Of a DNA stretch of 64,000 nt, positions 1 to 10,039 are shown in pieces; within the stretch, counting starts at the first letter, position 1; every line of letters begins with the position of its first letter. The notes beneath the pieces were generated by a model, which saw only the letters and a list, made by a program, of their open reading frames with translations, made no database searches and had not been told where the DNA came from. A program made the position numbers and the translations under genes. Where the stretch lies: NCBI GenBank assembly GCA_000759755.1, contig BBMW01000017.1, positions 1-64,000 of the forward strand, written 5' to 3'. The DNA comes from Citrobacter werkmanii NBRC 105721 (GTDB lineage Bacteria > Pseudomonadota > Gammaproteobacteria > Enterobacterales > Enterobacteriaceae).

Positions 1-244
1 TTCCACAGCAAAACCCCGCCTTATACCCATTTACACACAGAGTTATCCACAATCGTCGAAAAATTACTGATGCGCATTGCTGAAAAGTGGAGAGAACCGG
101 TACAGAGATCTCTATATAGAAAGCAATTCACACTACATATATAGAAGAAGGACTGACAACTTAAGCCCCATAATCCCTACCACCTTTGAATTACGCATCC
201 CATCAGGCAATAATACCCGCACAAACCGTGATTCCAGGACCGTG
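1..244. other. dcuS upstream region
   Basis: No gene is supported here. Coding in the dcuS frame could extend upstream to an ATG at 77, but that extension has no resemblance to DcuS, and the ATG at 245 has a good AGGA ribosome-binding site at 236-239. A perfect DnaA-box sequence (TTATCCACA) lies at 43-51. It stands alone and no origin features surround it. Confidence 0.5.
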
Positions 245-1876
245 ATGAGATACTCACTGCAACGTACAGCTATACGCAAACGCCCGATGAAGCTCGGCAC
301 TACCGTGATCCTCATGGTCAGTGCAGTACTCTTCTCAGTGCTGCTTGTTGTTCATCTGATTTACTTTTCGCAAATCAGCAACATGACGCGCGATGCGTTA
401 GCGGATAAAGCGCTTGCGGTCGCGCGGACGCTGGCAAACTCGCCGGAGATCCGTCAGGGATTAATGAAAAAACCTGAGGAAAGCGGCATTCAGGCTATTG
501 CCCAGGCGGTGAATAAGAGCAACGATTTTTTGTTCATTGTCGTCACCGATATGCAAAGCATTCGTTACTCCCATCCCGAAGCGCAACGAATCGGTCAGCC
601 ATTTAAAGGCGATGACATTTTGCTGGCTTTGCAGGGCAAAGAGAATGTTGCCATTAATCGCGGGTTTCTGGCTAAAGCTCTGCGCGTGTTTACTCCTATC
701 TATGATGAGCATCACCGACAGATTGGCGTGGTGGCGATCGGCCTTGAGCTAAGCAGAGTGACTGAGCAGATCAATAACAGTCGCGGCAGCATCTTCTGGT
801 CCATCTTGTTTGGCGTTCTGGTTGGGTTACTCGGCACATGGGTATTCGTCAAAGTCCTTAAGCGCATTCTGTTTGGCCTGGAGCCGTATGAAATCTCCAA
901 TCTGTTCGAACAACGCCAGGCGATGCTGCACTCTATAAAGGAAGGTGTCATTGCTGTTGACGAGTGTGGTGAAGTCACGCTGATAAACCAGGCGGCGCAG
1001 GAACTGCTTGATTACCACAAATCACAAGACGATGCTCAACTCTCAACGCTCAGCCACGCGTGGTCACAGGTGGTCGATTTTTCGCAGGTGCTACGCGATG
1101 GAACGCCACGCCGCGATGAAGAGATCACGGTGAAAGATCGGCTACTCTTAATTAATACTGTTCCGGTACTCAGCAACGGAAAAATCATCGGGGCCATTTC
1201 AACGTTCCGCGATAAAACTGAAGTTCGGAAATTGATGCAACGCCTGGACGGCATGGTTAACTATGCCGACGCACTTCGTGAACGATCCCACGAATTCATG
1301 AACAAATTGCACGTGATTCTGGGATTATTGCACCTGAAAAGTTATAAGCAGCTTGAAAATTACATCCTGAAGACCGCGAACAATTATCAGGAAGAGATTG
1401 GCTCACTGTTAGGAAAAATAAAATCTCCGGTGATCGCTGGATTTTTACTCAGCAAGATTAATCGCACATCTGATTTAGGCCATAGTCTGGTCATTAGCAA
1501 TGAAAGCCAATTGCCGGAGAACAGCAATGAAGATCAGGTAGCGGTGCTGATTACCGTTTTGGGGAATTTGATTGAAAACGCCCTGGAGGCGCTAGGTCAA
1601 GAACCGGGTGGCGAGATCAGCGTATCCTTGCACTATCGACACGGCTGGTTGCATTGCGAAGTGAATGACGATGGTCCAGGGATCGTCCCTGAACACATTG
1701 AGCACATCTTTGAAAAGGGCGTCTCGTCAAAAGGAACCGAACGAGGCGTCGGTTTAGCACTTGTGAAACAGCAGGTTGAAAGTGTTGGCGGCAATATTTC
1801 CGTCGAGTCTGAACCTGGGGTCTTCACCCAATTTTTTGTACAGTTACCGTGGAATGGTGAGAGGGCCAGCAGATGA
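245..1876 (+). CDS. dcuS: DcuS, C4-dicarboxylate/citrate sensor histidine kinase
   Basis: Membrane sensor kinase that detects periplasmic C4-dicarboxylates (fumarate, succinate, malate) and citrate and phosphorylates DcuR. The 543-residue length equals E. coli DcuS. A first membrane segment lies near residues 20-42, then a periplasmic PAS domain with the ligand signature RYSHPEAQRIGQ (the Arg/His pair near 107/110). A second membrane segment lies near 180-200, followed by a cytoplasmic PAS domain, the H-box RERSHEFMNKLH (phospho-acceptor His near 349) and the ATPase motifs NLIENALEAL, DDGPGI and GVGLALV. The start at 245 was chosen over an upstream ATG because the N-terminus then matches the family and an AGGA lies 5 nt upstream. 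It overlaps dcuR by 4 bp, so the pair is probably translationally coupled. Confidence 0.97.
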   Translation: MRYSLQRTAIRKRPMKLGTTVILMVSAVLFSVLLVVHLIYFSQISNMTRDALADKALAVARTLANSPEIRQGLMKKPEESGIQAIAQAVNKSNDFLFIVVTDMQSIRYSHPEAQRIGQPFKGDDILLALQGKENVAINRGFLAKALRVFTPIYDEHHRQIGVVAIGLELSRVTEQINNSRGSIFWSILFGVLVGLLGTWVFVKVLKRILFGLEPYEISNLFEQRQAMLHSIKEGVIAVDECGEVTLINQAAQELLDYHKSQDDAQLSTLSHAWSQVVDFSQVLRDGTPRRDEEITVKDRLLLINTVPVLSNGKIIGAISTFRDKTEVRKLMQRLDGMVNYADALRERSHEFMNKLHVILGLLHLKSYKQLENYILKTANNYQEEIGSLLGKIKSPVIAGFLLSKINRTSDLGHSLVISNESQLPENSNEDQVAVLITVLGNLIENALEALGQEPGGEISVSLHYRHGWLHCEVNDDGPGIVPEHIEHIFEKGVSSKGTERGVGLALVKQQVESVGGNISVESEPGVFTQFFVQLPWNGERASR

Positions 1877-2592
1877 TCAATGTCTTAATTGTCGATGACG
1901 ATGCAATGGTAGCGGAATTAAATCGTCGTTATGTCGCACAACTCTCCGGTTTTCATTGCTGCGGAACAGCCTCTACGCTGGAGAAAGCCAAAGAGATCAT
2001 CTTTCATAGCGGTCATCATATCGATTTGATTTTGCTGGATATTTATATGCAAAAAGAAAATGGTCTGGATCTGCTACCCGTTCTGCACAGCGAAGGCTGC
2101 AAGTGTGATGTTATTGTCATCTCTTCCGCCGCTGACGCCACCACCATCAAAGACTCGCTTCACTATGGTGTCGTTGACTACCTGATCAAACCTTTCCAGG
2201 CCTCCCGTTTTGAAGAAGCGCTAACCGGCTGGCTACATAAGAAAACAGAGATGGAAAAGCATCAGTACTATGAACAGTCTGAGCTTGACCAACTGATTCA
2301 CGGCAGCTCCTCCAGTGAACAGGAAGTACGTCGCTTACCGAAAGGATTAACGCCACAAACATTACGCACGCTGTGCCAGTGGATTGATGAGCACCAGGAT
2401 CAGGAGTTCTCTACGGATGAGTTGGCCAATGAGGTCAATATCTCTCGTGTTTCTTGCCGAAAATACCTTATCTGGCTGGTTAATTGTCACATCTTATTTA
2501 CCAGCATCCACTATGGCGTGACCGGTAGACCTGTTTATCGTTACCGCGTTCAGGCTGAGCAATACTCATTGCTTAAACAATATTGCCAATAA
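1873..2592 (+). CDS. dcuR: DcuR, response regulator for C4-dicarboxylate genes
   Basis: Cytoplasmic CitB-family response regulator that activates dcuB, fumB and related fumarate-respiration genes when phosphorylated by DcuS. At 239 residues it equals E. coli DcuR. The receiver domain is at about 1-125: acidic pocket VDDD near residue 8, phospho-acceptor D56 in LLLDIYMQ, and conserved Lys in LIKPFQASRF. The C-terminal part (about 160-235) is a winged or helix-turn-helix DNA-binding domain, with FSTDELANEVNISRVSCRKY as the likely recognition segment. Its ATG overlaps the dcuS stop. No rho-independent terminator is evident downstream. Confidence 0.97.
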   Translation: MINVLIVDDDAMVAELNRRYVAQLSGFHCCGTASTLEKAKEIIFHSGHHIDLILLDIYMQKENGLDLLPVLHSEGCKCDVIVISSAADATTIKDSLHYGVVDYLIKPFQASRFEEALTGWLHKKTEMEKHQYYEQSELDQLIHGSSSSEQEVRRLPKGLTPQTLRTLCQWIDEHQDQEFSTDELANEVNISRVSCRKYLIWLVNCHILFTSIHYGVTGRPVYRYRVQAEQYSLLKQYCQ

Positions 2593-3311
2593 ATACATTT
2601 TTGGGATTATTTGTTATTTGAAAGTAACAATTATTAAAATAATGAAAAATCCCTATTTTACTGGCTGAAGCAGACGCTTTATTAATTTGCGTTAGATCAA
2701 ATATATTTGTACACAACATGTCAAACGCTATATTTCAATATTGATAAACATCACACTGTTTTTAATTTCAAAATCGCTAACAAAAGTTAATTAAGTATTA
2801 TCTAACTCGCAGAGTGTGTATTTTTACCCATAAAGGATTAGTCTGCAATTAACCAGACATACAAAATCTAGACTGGTAGCAATGGAGACCATGCTACGTA
2901 CCATGGACACCGTACATTTTTGTGAGCAAATAAAAGCATCCGCATGCCAATCTCATTACATCATGAAATGGCGTGACCGTGATCACATAAATAACCCACT
3001 CACTCATTCTGTCGGTGGTTCATACCATAGCGGAAAACGCAAAACAGATAAATTACAGCGTCAACCGCAGCTCTCTATGCCCAGTTATGCTTCCCATCGC
3101 CTGAGGATTCTCTCCTCTGTTCAACGCCACAGAAAAAAGCTAAATATCGCCATAACTTTAAAAAAACATTCTAGCAAGACATTTGAACATTAATCGCAAA
3201 TACGGACATATCGAATACTGACCATTTTTTGATGCCTATTCTGGCAAAAAAGAATGTGGCACAGATCCATTTTTCAAAAAATTGACTGGGTTTTTCGCGA
3301 GGGTAAATAAA
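2593..3311 (+). promoter_or_regulatory. dcuR-dcuB intergenic region and long dcuB leader
   Basis: About 720 bp, AT-rich, with no convincing gene. It holds the FNR site at 2741-2754, a possible -10 TATTAT at 2796-2801, and then about 500 nt before the dcuB start. An open frame of 103 codons (2882-3193) lies in this leader. It lacks a strong ribosome-binding site at its first ATG and resembles no family I recognise. If the -10 assignment is right, the dcuB mRNA has an unusually long 5' leader that could carry regulatory structure. Confidence 0.45.
2741..2754 (+). promoter_or_regulatory. FNR-binding site of the dcuB promoter
   Basis: TTGATAAACATCAC matches the FNR consensus TTGAT-N4-ATCAA at 9 of 10 positions. 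It lies about 60 bp upstream of the position expected for a transcription start from the -10-like TATTAT at 2796-2801, a class I activator spacing. dcuB-fumB is FNR-activated in E. coli, so the site fits the downstream genes. Confidence 0.65.
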
Positions 3312-4652
3312 ATGTTATTTAGTATACAACTTCTCATAATATTAATATGTTTGTTCTATGGTGCCAGAAAAGGTGGTATCGCACTGGGCTTATTAGGCGG
3401 TATCGGCCTGGTCATTCTGGTTTTCGTTTTCCATCTCCAGCCGGGTAAACCACCTGTAGACGTTATGCTGGTTATTATTGCCGTGGTGGCCGCATCGGCA
3501 ACTTTGCAAGCATCCGGCGGCCTTGACGTTATGCTGCAAATTGCTGAAAAGCTGTTGCGCCGTAACCCAAAATACGTTTCCATCGTCGCGCCGTTTGTTA
3601 CCTGCACTCTGACAATTCTCTGTGGTACAGGCCACGTGGTATACACCATCCTGCCAATCATTTATGACGTTGCCATTAAGAACAATATTCGCCCGGAACG
3701 TCCGATGGCGGCGAGTTCTATCGGTGCGCAGATGGGTATTATCGCCAGCCCGGTTTCCGTTGCCGTTGTGTCACTGGTCGCCATGCTGGGTAACGTGACG
3801 TTTGAAGGCAAACATCTCGAATTCCTCGACCTGCTCAGCATCACCATCCCATCTACCCTGCTGGGTATACTGGCTATCGGTATTTTCAGTTGGTTCCGTG
3901 GTAAAGATCTGGATAAAGATGAAGAATTCCAGAAGTTTATTTCCGTACCTGAAAACCACAACTATGTTTATGGCGACACCGCCACGCTGTTAGACAAAAA
4001 ACTGCCGAAAAGCAACTGGCTGGCTATGTGGATCTTCCTTGCCGCTATCGCCGTTGTTGCCGTGCTCGGCGCATTCTCTGAGCTGCGCCCTACCTTCAGC
4101 GGCAAACCGCTGTCCATGGTGCTGGTTATCCAGATGTTCATGCTGCTGACCGGTGCGCTGATTATTATCCTGACGAAGACCAATCCCGCTTCAATATCTA
4201 AAAACGAAGTCTTCCGTTCCGGTATGATCGCGATTGTGGCGGTGTACGGTATTGCCTGGATGGCCGAAACAATGTTCGGCGCGCATATGACGGAAATCGA
4301 AGGTGTGCTGGGCAATATGGTGAAAGAGTACCCGTGGGCCTATGCAATTGTTCTGCTGCTGGTATCCAAGTTTGTAAACTCCCAGGCAGCGGCGCTGGCG
4401 GCGATTGTTCCAGTCGCGCTGGCAATCGGGGTTGATCCAGCGTACATCGTTGCTTCGGCGCCGGCATGTTACGGTTACTACATTCTGCCGACCTACCCGA
4501 GCGATCTGGCTGCTATTCAGTTTGACCGTTCCGGTACCACCCACATCGGCCGCTTCGTTATCAACCACAGCTTCATTCTGCCTGGTTTGATCGGCGTAAG
4601 CGTATCCTGTGTCTTTGGTTGGATCTTCGCCGCAATGTACGGTTTCTTGTAA
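3312..4652 (+). CDS. dcuB: DcuB, anaerobic C4-dicarboxylate:succinate antiporter
   Basis: Inner-membrane antiporter that exchanges external fumarate, malate or aspartate for succinate during fumarate respiration. It also acts as a co-sensor with DcuS in E. coli. The 446-residue protein is hydrophobic throughout with roughly a dozen membrane spans, and is nearly identical to E. coli DcuB (for example [19 protein letters not shown] and [20 protein letters not shown]). The start at 3312 was chosen because MLFSIQLL is the family N-terminus and GAGGG at 3299-3303 is a good ribosome-binding site. An in-frame ATG at 3282 would add ten unrelated residues. fumB follows after 96 bp, as in E. coli. Confidence 0.97.
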   Translation: MLFSIQLLIILICLFYGARKGGIALGLLGGIGLVILVFVFHLQPGKPPVDVMLVIIAVVAASATLQASGGLDVMLQIAEKLLRRNPKYVSIVAPFVTCTLTILCGTGHVVYTILPIIYDVAIKNNIRPERPMAASSIGAQMGIIASPVSVAVVSLVAMLGNVTFEGKHLEFLDLLSITIPSTLLGILAIGIFSWFRGKDLDKDEEFQKFISVPENHNYVYGDTATLLDKKLPKSNWLAMWIFLAAIAVVAVLGAFSELRPTFSGKPLSMVLVIQMFMLLTGALIIILTKTNPASISKNEVFRSGMIAIVAVYGIAWMAETMFGAHMTEIEGVLGNMVKEYPWAYAIVLLLVSKFVNSQAAALAAIVPVALAIGVDPAYIVASAPACYGYYILPTYPSDLAAIQFDRSGTTHIGRFVINHSFILPGLIGVSVSCVFGWIFAAMYGFL

Positions 4653-4748
4653 TTACAGTTCGCGTGCCGTCCACGTTGGTACGGCACGCCACCGTTAAGA
4701 CACAGAGAATTTTAAAATTCCTGAGAAAAATGAAAAGGCTGGAAGCAA

Positions 4749-6395
4749 ATGTCAAAAGTTGAATTCACTTACCAGGCGGCTTTCCCACTGGGGGAAGACA
4801 AAACTGAGTACTACCTGCTGACATCCGATCACGTCAGCGTCGGCGAGTTTGAAGGCGAGACAATCCTGAAAGTAGCCCCTGAAGCACTTACGCTACTGGC
4901 CCAGCAAGCCTTCCACGATGCCTCCTTCATGCTCCGCCCAGAACACCAACAGCAAGTCGCCTCAATTCTCCATGATCCCGAAGCCAGCGAAAACGATAAG
5001 TACGTAGCGCTGCAGTTCCTGAGAAACTCTGAAATCGCCGCCAAAGGCGTATTGCCAACCTGCCAGGACACCGGTACGGCCATTATCATGGGTAAAAAAG
5101 GCCAACGCGTATGGACCGGCGGCGGCGATGAAGCAGCGCTCTCCAAAGGCGTATTTAATACCTATATTGAAGATAACCTGCGCTACTCGCAAAACGCGGC
5201 GCTGGATATGTACAAAGAAGTGAATACCGGCACCAACCTGCCTGCGCAAATCGATCTGTACAGCGTGGACGGTGACGAATACAAATTCCTGTGCGTGGCC
5301 AAAGGCGGTGGCTCAGCCAACAAAACCTATCTGTATCAGGAAACTAAAGCGCTGCTGACTCCCGGAAAACTGAAAAACTTCCTGGTGGAAAAAATGCGCA
5401 CGCTGGGTACCGCAGCTTGCCCGCCGTACCATATTGCATTCGTCATTGGCGGCACGTCAGCGGAAAGCACCCTTAAAACGGTGAAGCTGGCCAGCACACA
5501 CTACTATGATGCACTGCCGACTGAAGGCAATGCCCACGGCCAGGCGTTCCGCGATCTGCAACTGGAACAGGAACTGCTGATCGAGGCACAGAAACTCGGC
5601 CTCGGCGCTCAGTTTGGCGGGAAATACTTCGCGCACGACATCCGCGTGATCCGCCTGCCTCGCCACGGCGCGTCCTGCCCGGTAGGTATGGGCGTTTCCT
5701 GCTCCGCGGACCGTAACATTAAAGCCAAAATTAACCGCGAAGGGATCTGGATTGAAAAACTGGAACATAATCCAGGCCAATACATCCCAGAATCTCTGCG
5801 CCAGGCTGGCGAAGGCGAAGTGGTTAAAGTCGACCTTAACCGCCCGATGAAAGAAATCCTCGCCCAGCTTTCGCAGTATCCGGTTTCTACCCGTCTGTCA
5901 CTGAGCGGCACGATTATTGTTGGTCGTGACATCGCCCACGCGAAGCTAAAAGAGCGTATTGAGTCCGGCGAAGGTCTACCGCAGTACGTGAAAGATCATC
6001 CGATCTACTACGCGGGCCCGGCAAAAACGCCAGCAGGTTATCCGTCCGGCTCTTTAGGCCCGACTACCGCAGGTCGTATGGACTCCTATGTTGACCTGTT
6101 GCAGTCACACGGCGGCAGCATGATCATGCTGGCAAAAGGTAACCGTAGCCAGCAGGTGACAGACGCTTGCCACAAACACGGCGGTTTCTACTTAGGCAGC
6201 ATCGGTGGACCGGCAGCGGTACTGGCGCAGCAGAGCATTAAGCATCTGGAATGCGTGGAATACCCGGAGCTGGGTATGGAAGCTATCTGGAAAATCGAAG
6301 TAGAAGATTTCCCGGCGTTCATCCTGGTCGATGATAAAGGCAACGATTTCTTCCAGCAAATCGTCAGCAAACAATGCGCTAACTGCGCGAAGTAA
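4749..6395 (+). CDS. fumB: FumB, anaerobic class I fumarase
   Basis: Oxygen-sensitive [4Fe-4S] fumarate hydratase interconverting malate and fumarate, supplying fumarate as electron acceptor in anaerobiosis. The length of 548 aa equals E. coli FumA/FumB. Expected cluster cysteines are present: C105 in LPTCQDTGT, one in GTAACPPYH (near 224) and one in GASCPVGMG (near 318). The C-terminal beta domain contains the [11 protein letters not shown] and KGNRSQQ motifs. FumA and FumB are very similar, so the FumB assignment rests on linkage to dcuB. A nested inverted repeat follows the stop codon. Confidence 0.95.
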   Translation: MSKVEFTYQAAFPLGEDKTEYYLLTSDHVSVGEFEGETILKVAPEALTLLAQQAFHDASFMLRPEHQQQVASILHDPEASENDKYVALQFLRNSEIAAKGVLPTCQDTGTAIIMGKKGQRVWTGGGDEAALSKGVFNTYIEDNLRYSQNAALDMYKEVNTGTNLPAQIDLYSVDGDEYKFLCVAKGGGSANKTYLYQETKALLTPGKLKNFLVEKMRTLGTAACPPYHIAFVIGGTSAESTLKTVKLASTHYYDALPTEGNAHGQAFRDLQLEQELLIEAQKLGLGAQFGGKYFAHDIRVIRLPRHGASCPVGMGVSCSADRNIKAKINREGIWIEKLEHNPGQYIPESLRQAGEGEVVKVDLNRPMKEILAQLSQYPVSTRLSLSGTIIVGRDIAHAKLKERIESGEGLPQYVKDHPIYYAGPAKTPAGYPSGSLGPTTAGRMDSYVDLLQSHGGSMIMLAKGNRSQQVTDACHKHGGFYLGSIGGPAAVLAQQSIKHLECVEYPELGMEAIWKIEVEDFPAFILVDDKGNDFFQQIVSKQCANCAK

Positions 6396-6402
6396 CCTAT
6401 TC

Positions 6403-6461
6403 GGCCCGGCACTGGACTGACACTAAAACTTTTGGCGTCAGTCCAGCGATCCCCCCGGGCC
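6403..6461. terminator. Nested inverted repeat after fumB (possible terminator)
   Basis: An inner perfect 10-bp stem CTGGACTGAC/GTCAGTCCAG (6412-6421 with 6437-6446) sits inside an outer 7-bp stem GGCCCGG/CCGGGCC (6403-6409 with 6455-6461). It begins 8 nt after the fumB stop. No T-run follows, so it could be a transcript-stabilising 3' structure rather than an intrinsic terminator. Confidence 0.5.
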
Positions 6462-6543
6462 ACCTTAATCCCCCCATTTACTGGCGTTGAATTTTTCCTG
6501 CTCACAGGGAATAGTAATCTTTTCCATTACGTGTGAATTCATA

Positions 6544-7176
6544 ATGCTCCGCACACTGAACCCCATGATTTTGCAGTCTGGCGCGCTGATTCTGGCGCTG
6601 ATCCTTATCTACACCGGCATCTGTGCCACTGAGAAAATCACCTGGCTGATGGAAGTCACGCCGGTCATTATCGTCGTACCGTTGTTGTTGACTACCGTAA
6701 AGCGCTACCCGTTGACGCCTCTGCTCTACACGCTAATTTTCTTTCACGCCATCATTCTGATGGTCGGCGGTATGTATACCTATGCCAAAGTCCCCGTCGG
6801 TTTTCAGGTTCAGGAATGGCTGGATCTTAGTCGCAATCCCTATGACAAGCTGGGTCATTTCTTTCAGGGGCTGGTGCCAGCACTGACGGCAAGAGAGATT
6901 TTAGTGCGCGGTAATATTGTCCGTGGCCGAAAAATGCTGGCATTTTTAGTCTGCTGCGTGGCATTGGCGATTAGCGCGACCTATGAGCTGATCGAATGGT
7001 GGGCGGCGCTGGCAATGGGTCAAGGAGCTGATGATTTTCTCGGCACGCAGGGCGACCCATGGGATACCCAATCCGATATGTTTTGCGCCCTGCTTGGGGC
7101 CTTAACCACCGTGATTTTACTGGCGAGGACGCATTGCAAGCAACTGCGCCATTATGGGTTAGTCACCGCCAACTGA
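6544..7176 (+). CDS. yjdF: YjdF, DUF2238 inner-membrane protein
   Basis: Integral membrane protein of unknown function (DUF2238/YjdF family). It has 210 aa against 209 in E. coli. Several hydrophobic spans are visible, with conserved polar motifs between them: NPYDKLGHFFQG and SATYELIEWWAALAMGQGADDFLGTQGD, rich in Asp, Glu and His. The start at 6544 gives the family length. An in-frame ATG at 6487 would add an unrelated tail, and neither start has a strong ribosome-binding site. In E. coli the mel genes lie between yjdF and adiA, but here adiA follows directly. Confidence 0.88.
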   Translation: MLRTLNPMILQSGALILALILIYTGICATEKITWLMEVTPVIIVVPLLLTTVKRYPLTPLLYTLIFFHAIILMVGGMYTYAKVPVGFQVQEWLDLSRNPYDKLGHFFQGLVPALTAREILVRGNIVRGRKMLAFLVCCVALAISATYELIEWWAALAMGQGADDFLGTQGDPWDTQSDMFCALLGALTTVILLARTHCKQLRHYGLVTAN

Positions 7177-7188
7177 ATGAAATCATTA

Positions 7189-7213
7189 CCGGATGTCGCT
7201 GATGCGCATCCGG
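7189..7213. repeat. REP-like palindrome
   Basis: CCGGATG at 7189-7195 pairs with CATCCGG at 7207-7213, with a GC-rich tail resembling a degenerate REP unit. It lies 12 bp after yjdF. Confidence 0.55.
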
Positions 7214-7460
7214 CCTGCGCGCTTGCCATTCAGCAATATCAGTATCAGCCAAAAAAATAGTCCCCCTGTCGATAAACGGCGGTTAAAATCCGCCATCAAT
7301 ATAGAATAACTCATTGTTTAAAAACATATAAAATACAAATCAGTCTGTTTTTCACCCGCTTTACAGCCCATTTTCTCAGGATAATACTTGCCTGCGTCAC
7401 ATTCATACGGTGTGTCTGCAATCCATAAATTGCAACCTTTCCACAACCGGGTAAAAGATG

Positions 7461-9728
7461 ATGAAAGTATTAATTGTTGAAAGTGAGTTTCTGCATCAGG
7501 ACACCTGGGTCGGTAGCGCTGTCGAACGCCTGGCTGACGCATTAAGCCGCCAGAATGTTACCGTCATTAAGTCCACCTCATTCGACGATGGTTACGCCAT
7601 CCTCGCCGCAAATGAAGCCATTGATTGCCTGATGTTCAGCTATCAAATGGAACAACAAGATGAGCACCTGAATGTCAGGCAATTGATCGGCAAGCTCCAC
7701 GAGCGCCAGCAAAACGTTCCCGTTTTCCTGTTGGGCGATCGCGAAAAAGCCACTGCATCGTTGGATCGCGACCTGCTGGAGCTTGTCGATGAATTCGCCT
7801 GGATTCTGGAAGATACCGCAGACTTTATCGCCGGGCGCGCCGTGGCGGCAATGACCCGTTACCGCCAGCAGCTTCTGCCGCCGCTGTTCAGCGCGCTGAT
7901 GAAATACGGCGACATCCATGAATATTCCTGGGCAGCGCCTGGCCACCAGGGCGGCGTCGGTTTTACCAAAACCCCAGCCGGTCGTTTCTATCATGACTAC
8001 TACGGTGAAAACTTATTCCGTACCGACATGGGTATCGAACGCACCTCCCTGGGTTCACTGCTGGATCATACTGGCGCATTTGGCGAGAGCGAAAAATATG
8101 CCGCCCGGGTGTTTGGGGCTGACCGCTCCTGGTCCGTGGTGGTCGGGACTTCCGGCTCTAACCGCACCATCATGCAAGCCTGTATGACCGACAACGACGT
8201 CGTGGTGCTGGATCGCAACTGCCATAAATCGATTGAACAGGGGCTGATCCTTACCGGGGCAAAACCGGTATACATGGTGCCTAGTCGCAACCGCTACGGC
8301 ATTATCGGGCCTATCTACCCGCAGGAAATGCAGCCTGAAACATTGCAGAAAAAAATCAGTGAAAGCCCACTGACAAAAGGCAAAGCCGGACAAAAACCGT
8401 CATACAGCGTCGTGACTAACTGTACCTATGACGGCGTTTGCTACAACGCAAAAGAGGCGCAGGATCTGCTCGCGCAAACCAGCGATCGCATCCACTTCGA
8501 TGAAGCCTGGTACGGCTATGCCCGCTTTAACCCAATTTATGCCGATCACTACGCCATGCGTGGCGCGCCGGGCGATCATAACGGCCCTACCGTTTTTGCC
8601 ACCCACTCGACTCACAAACTGCTGAATGCGCTTTCACAAGCTTCCTACATTCACGTCCGTGAAGGCCGTGGCGCGGTGAATTTCTCCCGCTTCAACCAGG
8701 CATATATGATGCATGCCACCACCTCTCCGTTATATGCCATCTGCGCCTCAAACGATGTGGCGGTATCGATGATGGACGGTAACAGCGGCCTGTCGCTCAC
8801 CCAGGAAGTGATCGACGAAGCGGTCGATTTCCGCCAGGCCATGGCGCGGCTGTACAAAGAATTCACCGCCGAAGGCGACTGGTTCTTCAAACCATGGAAC
8901 AAAGAGGTGGTAACCGATCCGCAGACCGGCAAAACCTATGACTTTGCCGATGCGCCAACCCAACTCCTGACCACTGACCAGAACTGCTGGGTAATGCGTC
9001 CGGGCGAATCCTGGCACGGGTTTAAAGATCTGCCGGATAACTGGAGCATGCTGGACCCGATTAAAGTCAGCATTCTGGCGCCGGGTATGGGCGACGATGG
9101 CGAACTGGAAGAGACTGGTGTTCCTGCTGCTCTGGTCACCGCCTGGCTTGGCCGTCACGGTATCGTGCCGACGCGTACCACCGACTTCCAGATTATGTTC
9201 CTGTTCTCAATGGGGATTACCCGTGGGAAATGGGGCACACTGATCAACACGTTGTGCTCTTTCAAACATCACTACGATGCGAATACTCCGCTTGCACAGG
9301 TAATGCCTGAACTGGTGGAGGAACATCCAGACACTTACGCAAACATGGGCATTCACGATCTTGGCGACACCATGTTTGCCTGGCTGAAAGAGAACAACCC
9401 TGGCAGCCGTCTCAATGCAGCCTACTCCGGCCTGCCTGTTGCTGAAATTACACCGCGTGAAGCCTATAACGCGATAGTCAGCGATAACGTTGAGATGGTG
9501 GCCATTGAAAATCTGCAGGGCCGTATAGCAGCGAACTCCGTGATTCCTTACCCACCGGGAATTCCGATGCTGTTGTCCGGGGAAAACTTTGGCGATGCTA
9601 ACAGCCCGCAGATTAGTTATCTACGTTCGTTGCAGTCCTGGGACCACCACTTCCCTGGATTTGAACATGAAACCGAAGGAACGGAAATTATTGACGGTGT
9701 GTATCACGTCATGTGCGTGAAAGCATAA
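7461..9728 (+). CDS. adiA: AdiA, biodegradative (acid-induced) arginine decarboxylase
   Basis: PLP-dependent cytoplasmic enzyme converting arginine to agmatine and CO2, consuming a proton. It is the catalytic half of arginine-dependent acid resistance with AdiC. The 755-residue length and near-identical sequence match E. coli AdiA. An N-terminal wing domain (about 1-130) precedes the aspartate-aminotransferase-fold PLP domain. The cofactor-binding lysine is in THSTHKLLNAL (near 386), with HFDEAWYGYARF and SGSNRTIM upstream. The start is ambiguous: ATGATG occurs at 7458/7461, and the second gives the E. coli N-terminus MKVLIVESEF. A strong terminator follows at 9824-9850. Confidence 0.97.
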   Translation: MKVLIVESEFLHQDTWVGSAVERLADALSRQNVTVIKSTSFDDGYAILAANEAIDCLMFSYQMEQQDEHLNVRQLIGKLHERQQNVPVFLLGDREKATASLDRDLLELVDEFAWILEDTADFIAGRAVAAMTRYRQQLLPPLFSALMKYGDIHEYSWAAPGHQGGVGFTKTPAGRFYHDYYGENLFRTDMGIERTSLGSLLDHTGAFGESEKYAARVFGADRSWSVVVGTSGSNRTIMQACMTDNDVVVLDRNCHKSIEQGLILTGAKPVYMVPSRNRYGIIGPIYPQEMQPETLQKKISESPLTKGKAGQKPSYSVVTNCTYDGVCYNAKEAQDLLAQTSDRIHFDEAWYGYARFNPIYADHYAMRGAPGDHNGPTVFATHSTHKLLNALSQASYIHVREGRGAVNFSRFNQAYMMHATTSPLYAICASNDVAVSMMDGNSGLSLTQEVIDEAVDFRQAMARLYKEFTAEGDWFFKPWNKEVVTDPQTGKTYDFADAPTQLLTTDQNCWVMRPGESWHGFKDLPDNWSMLDPIKVSILAPGMGDDGELEETGVPAALVTAWLGRHGIVPTRTTDFQIMFLFSMGITRGKWGTLINTLCSFKHHYDANTPLAQVMPELVEEHPDTYANMGIHDLGDTMFAWLKENNPGSRLNAAYSGLPVAEITPREAYNAIVSDNVEMVAIENLQGRIAANSVIPYPPGIPMLLSGENFGDANSPQISYLRSLQSWDHHFPGFEHETEGTEIIDGVYHVMCVKA

Positions 9729-9823
9729 TGTCTTTTTTAGATAGTCCGATTTGAAGGATGACATGTCATGCTTGAGTAATTCCTGAGTATTGCTGCAAAA
9801 CAATAACATTGTCATACCTTTTT

Positions 9824-9850
9824 GCGCGGGACCACCCCGCGCTTTTTTTA
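9824..9850 (+). terminator. Rho-independent terminator of adiA
   Basis: Stem GCGCGGG (9824-9830) and CCCGCGC (9836-9842) with a 5-nt loop, directly followed by seven T residues. It lies about 95 bp after the adiA stop. The rest of the 9729-10039 gap is AT-rich and presumably holds the adiY promoter. Confidence 0.9.
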
Positions 9851-10039
9851 TACGAAAATTGTACGTTGCCACTTGCGTAAAAATTTATGTACACGGCAAT
9901 AATCCCTACAGATATTGTAATTAATCAAAATGTCGCTATTTTATCGCTTGTCTTGATTCATCACACAATTTCATTTGCCGGTTATTTCTTGCCCAATGGT
10001 GAGTTACGGTAGTTTATGTCATATTCCTGGAGTTTGGGT

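Noticed and set aside
43-51. Perfect DnaA box as a sign of a replication origin
   Set aside because: Single site with no cluster, AT-rich unwinding element or origin genes nearby; 9-mers of this kind occur by chance.
2882-3193. 103-codon frame before dcuB as a confirmed gene
   Set aside because: No strong ribosome-binding site at the first ATG, no recognisable family, and AT-rich intergenic composition; kept only as an observation.
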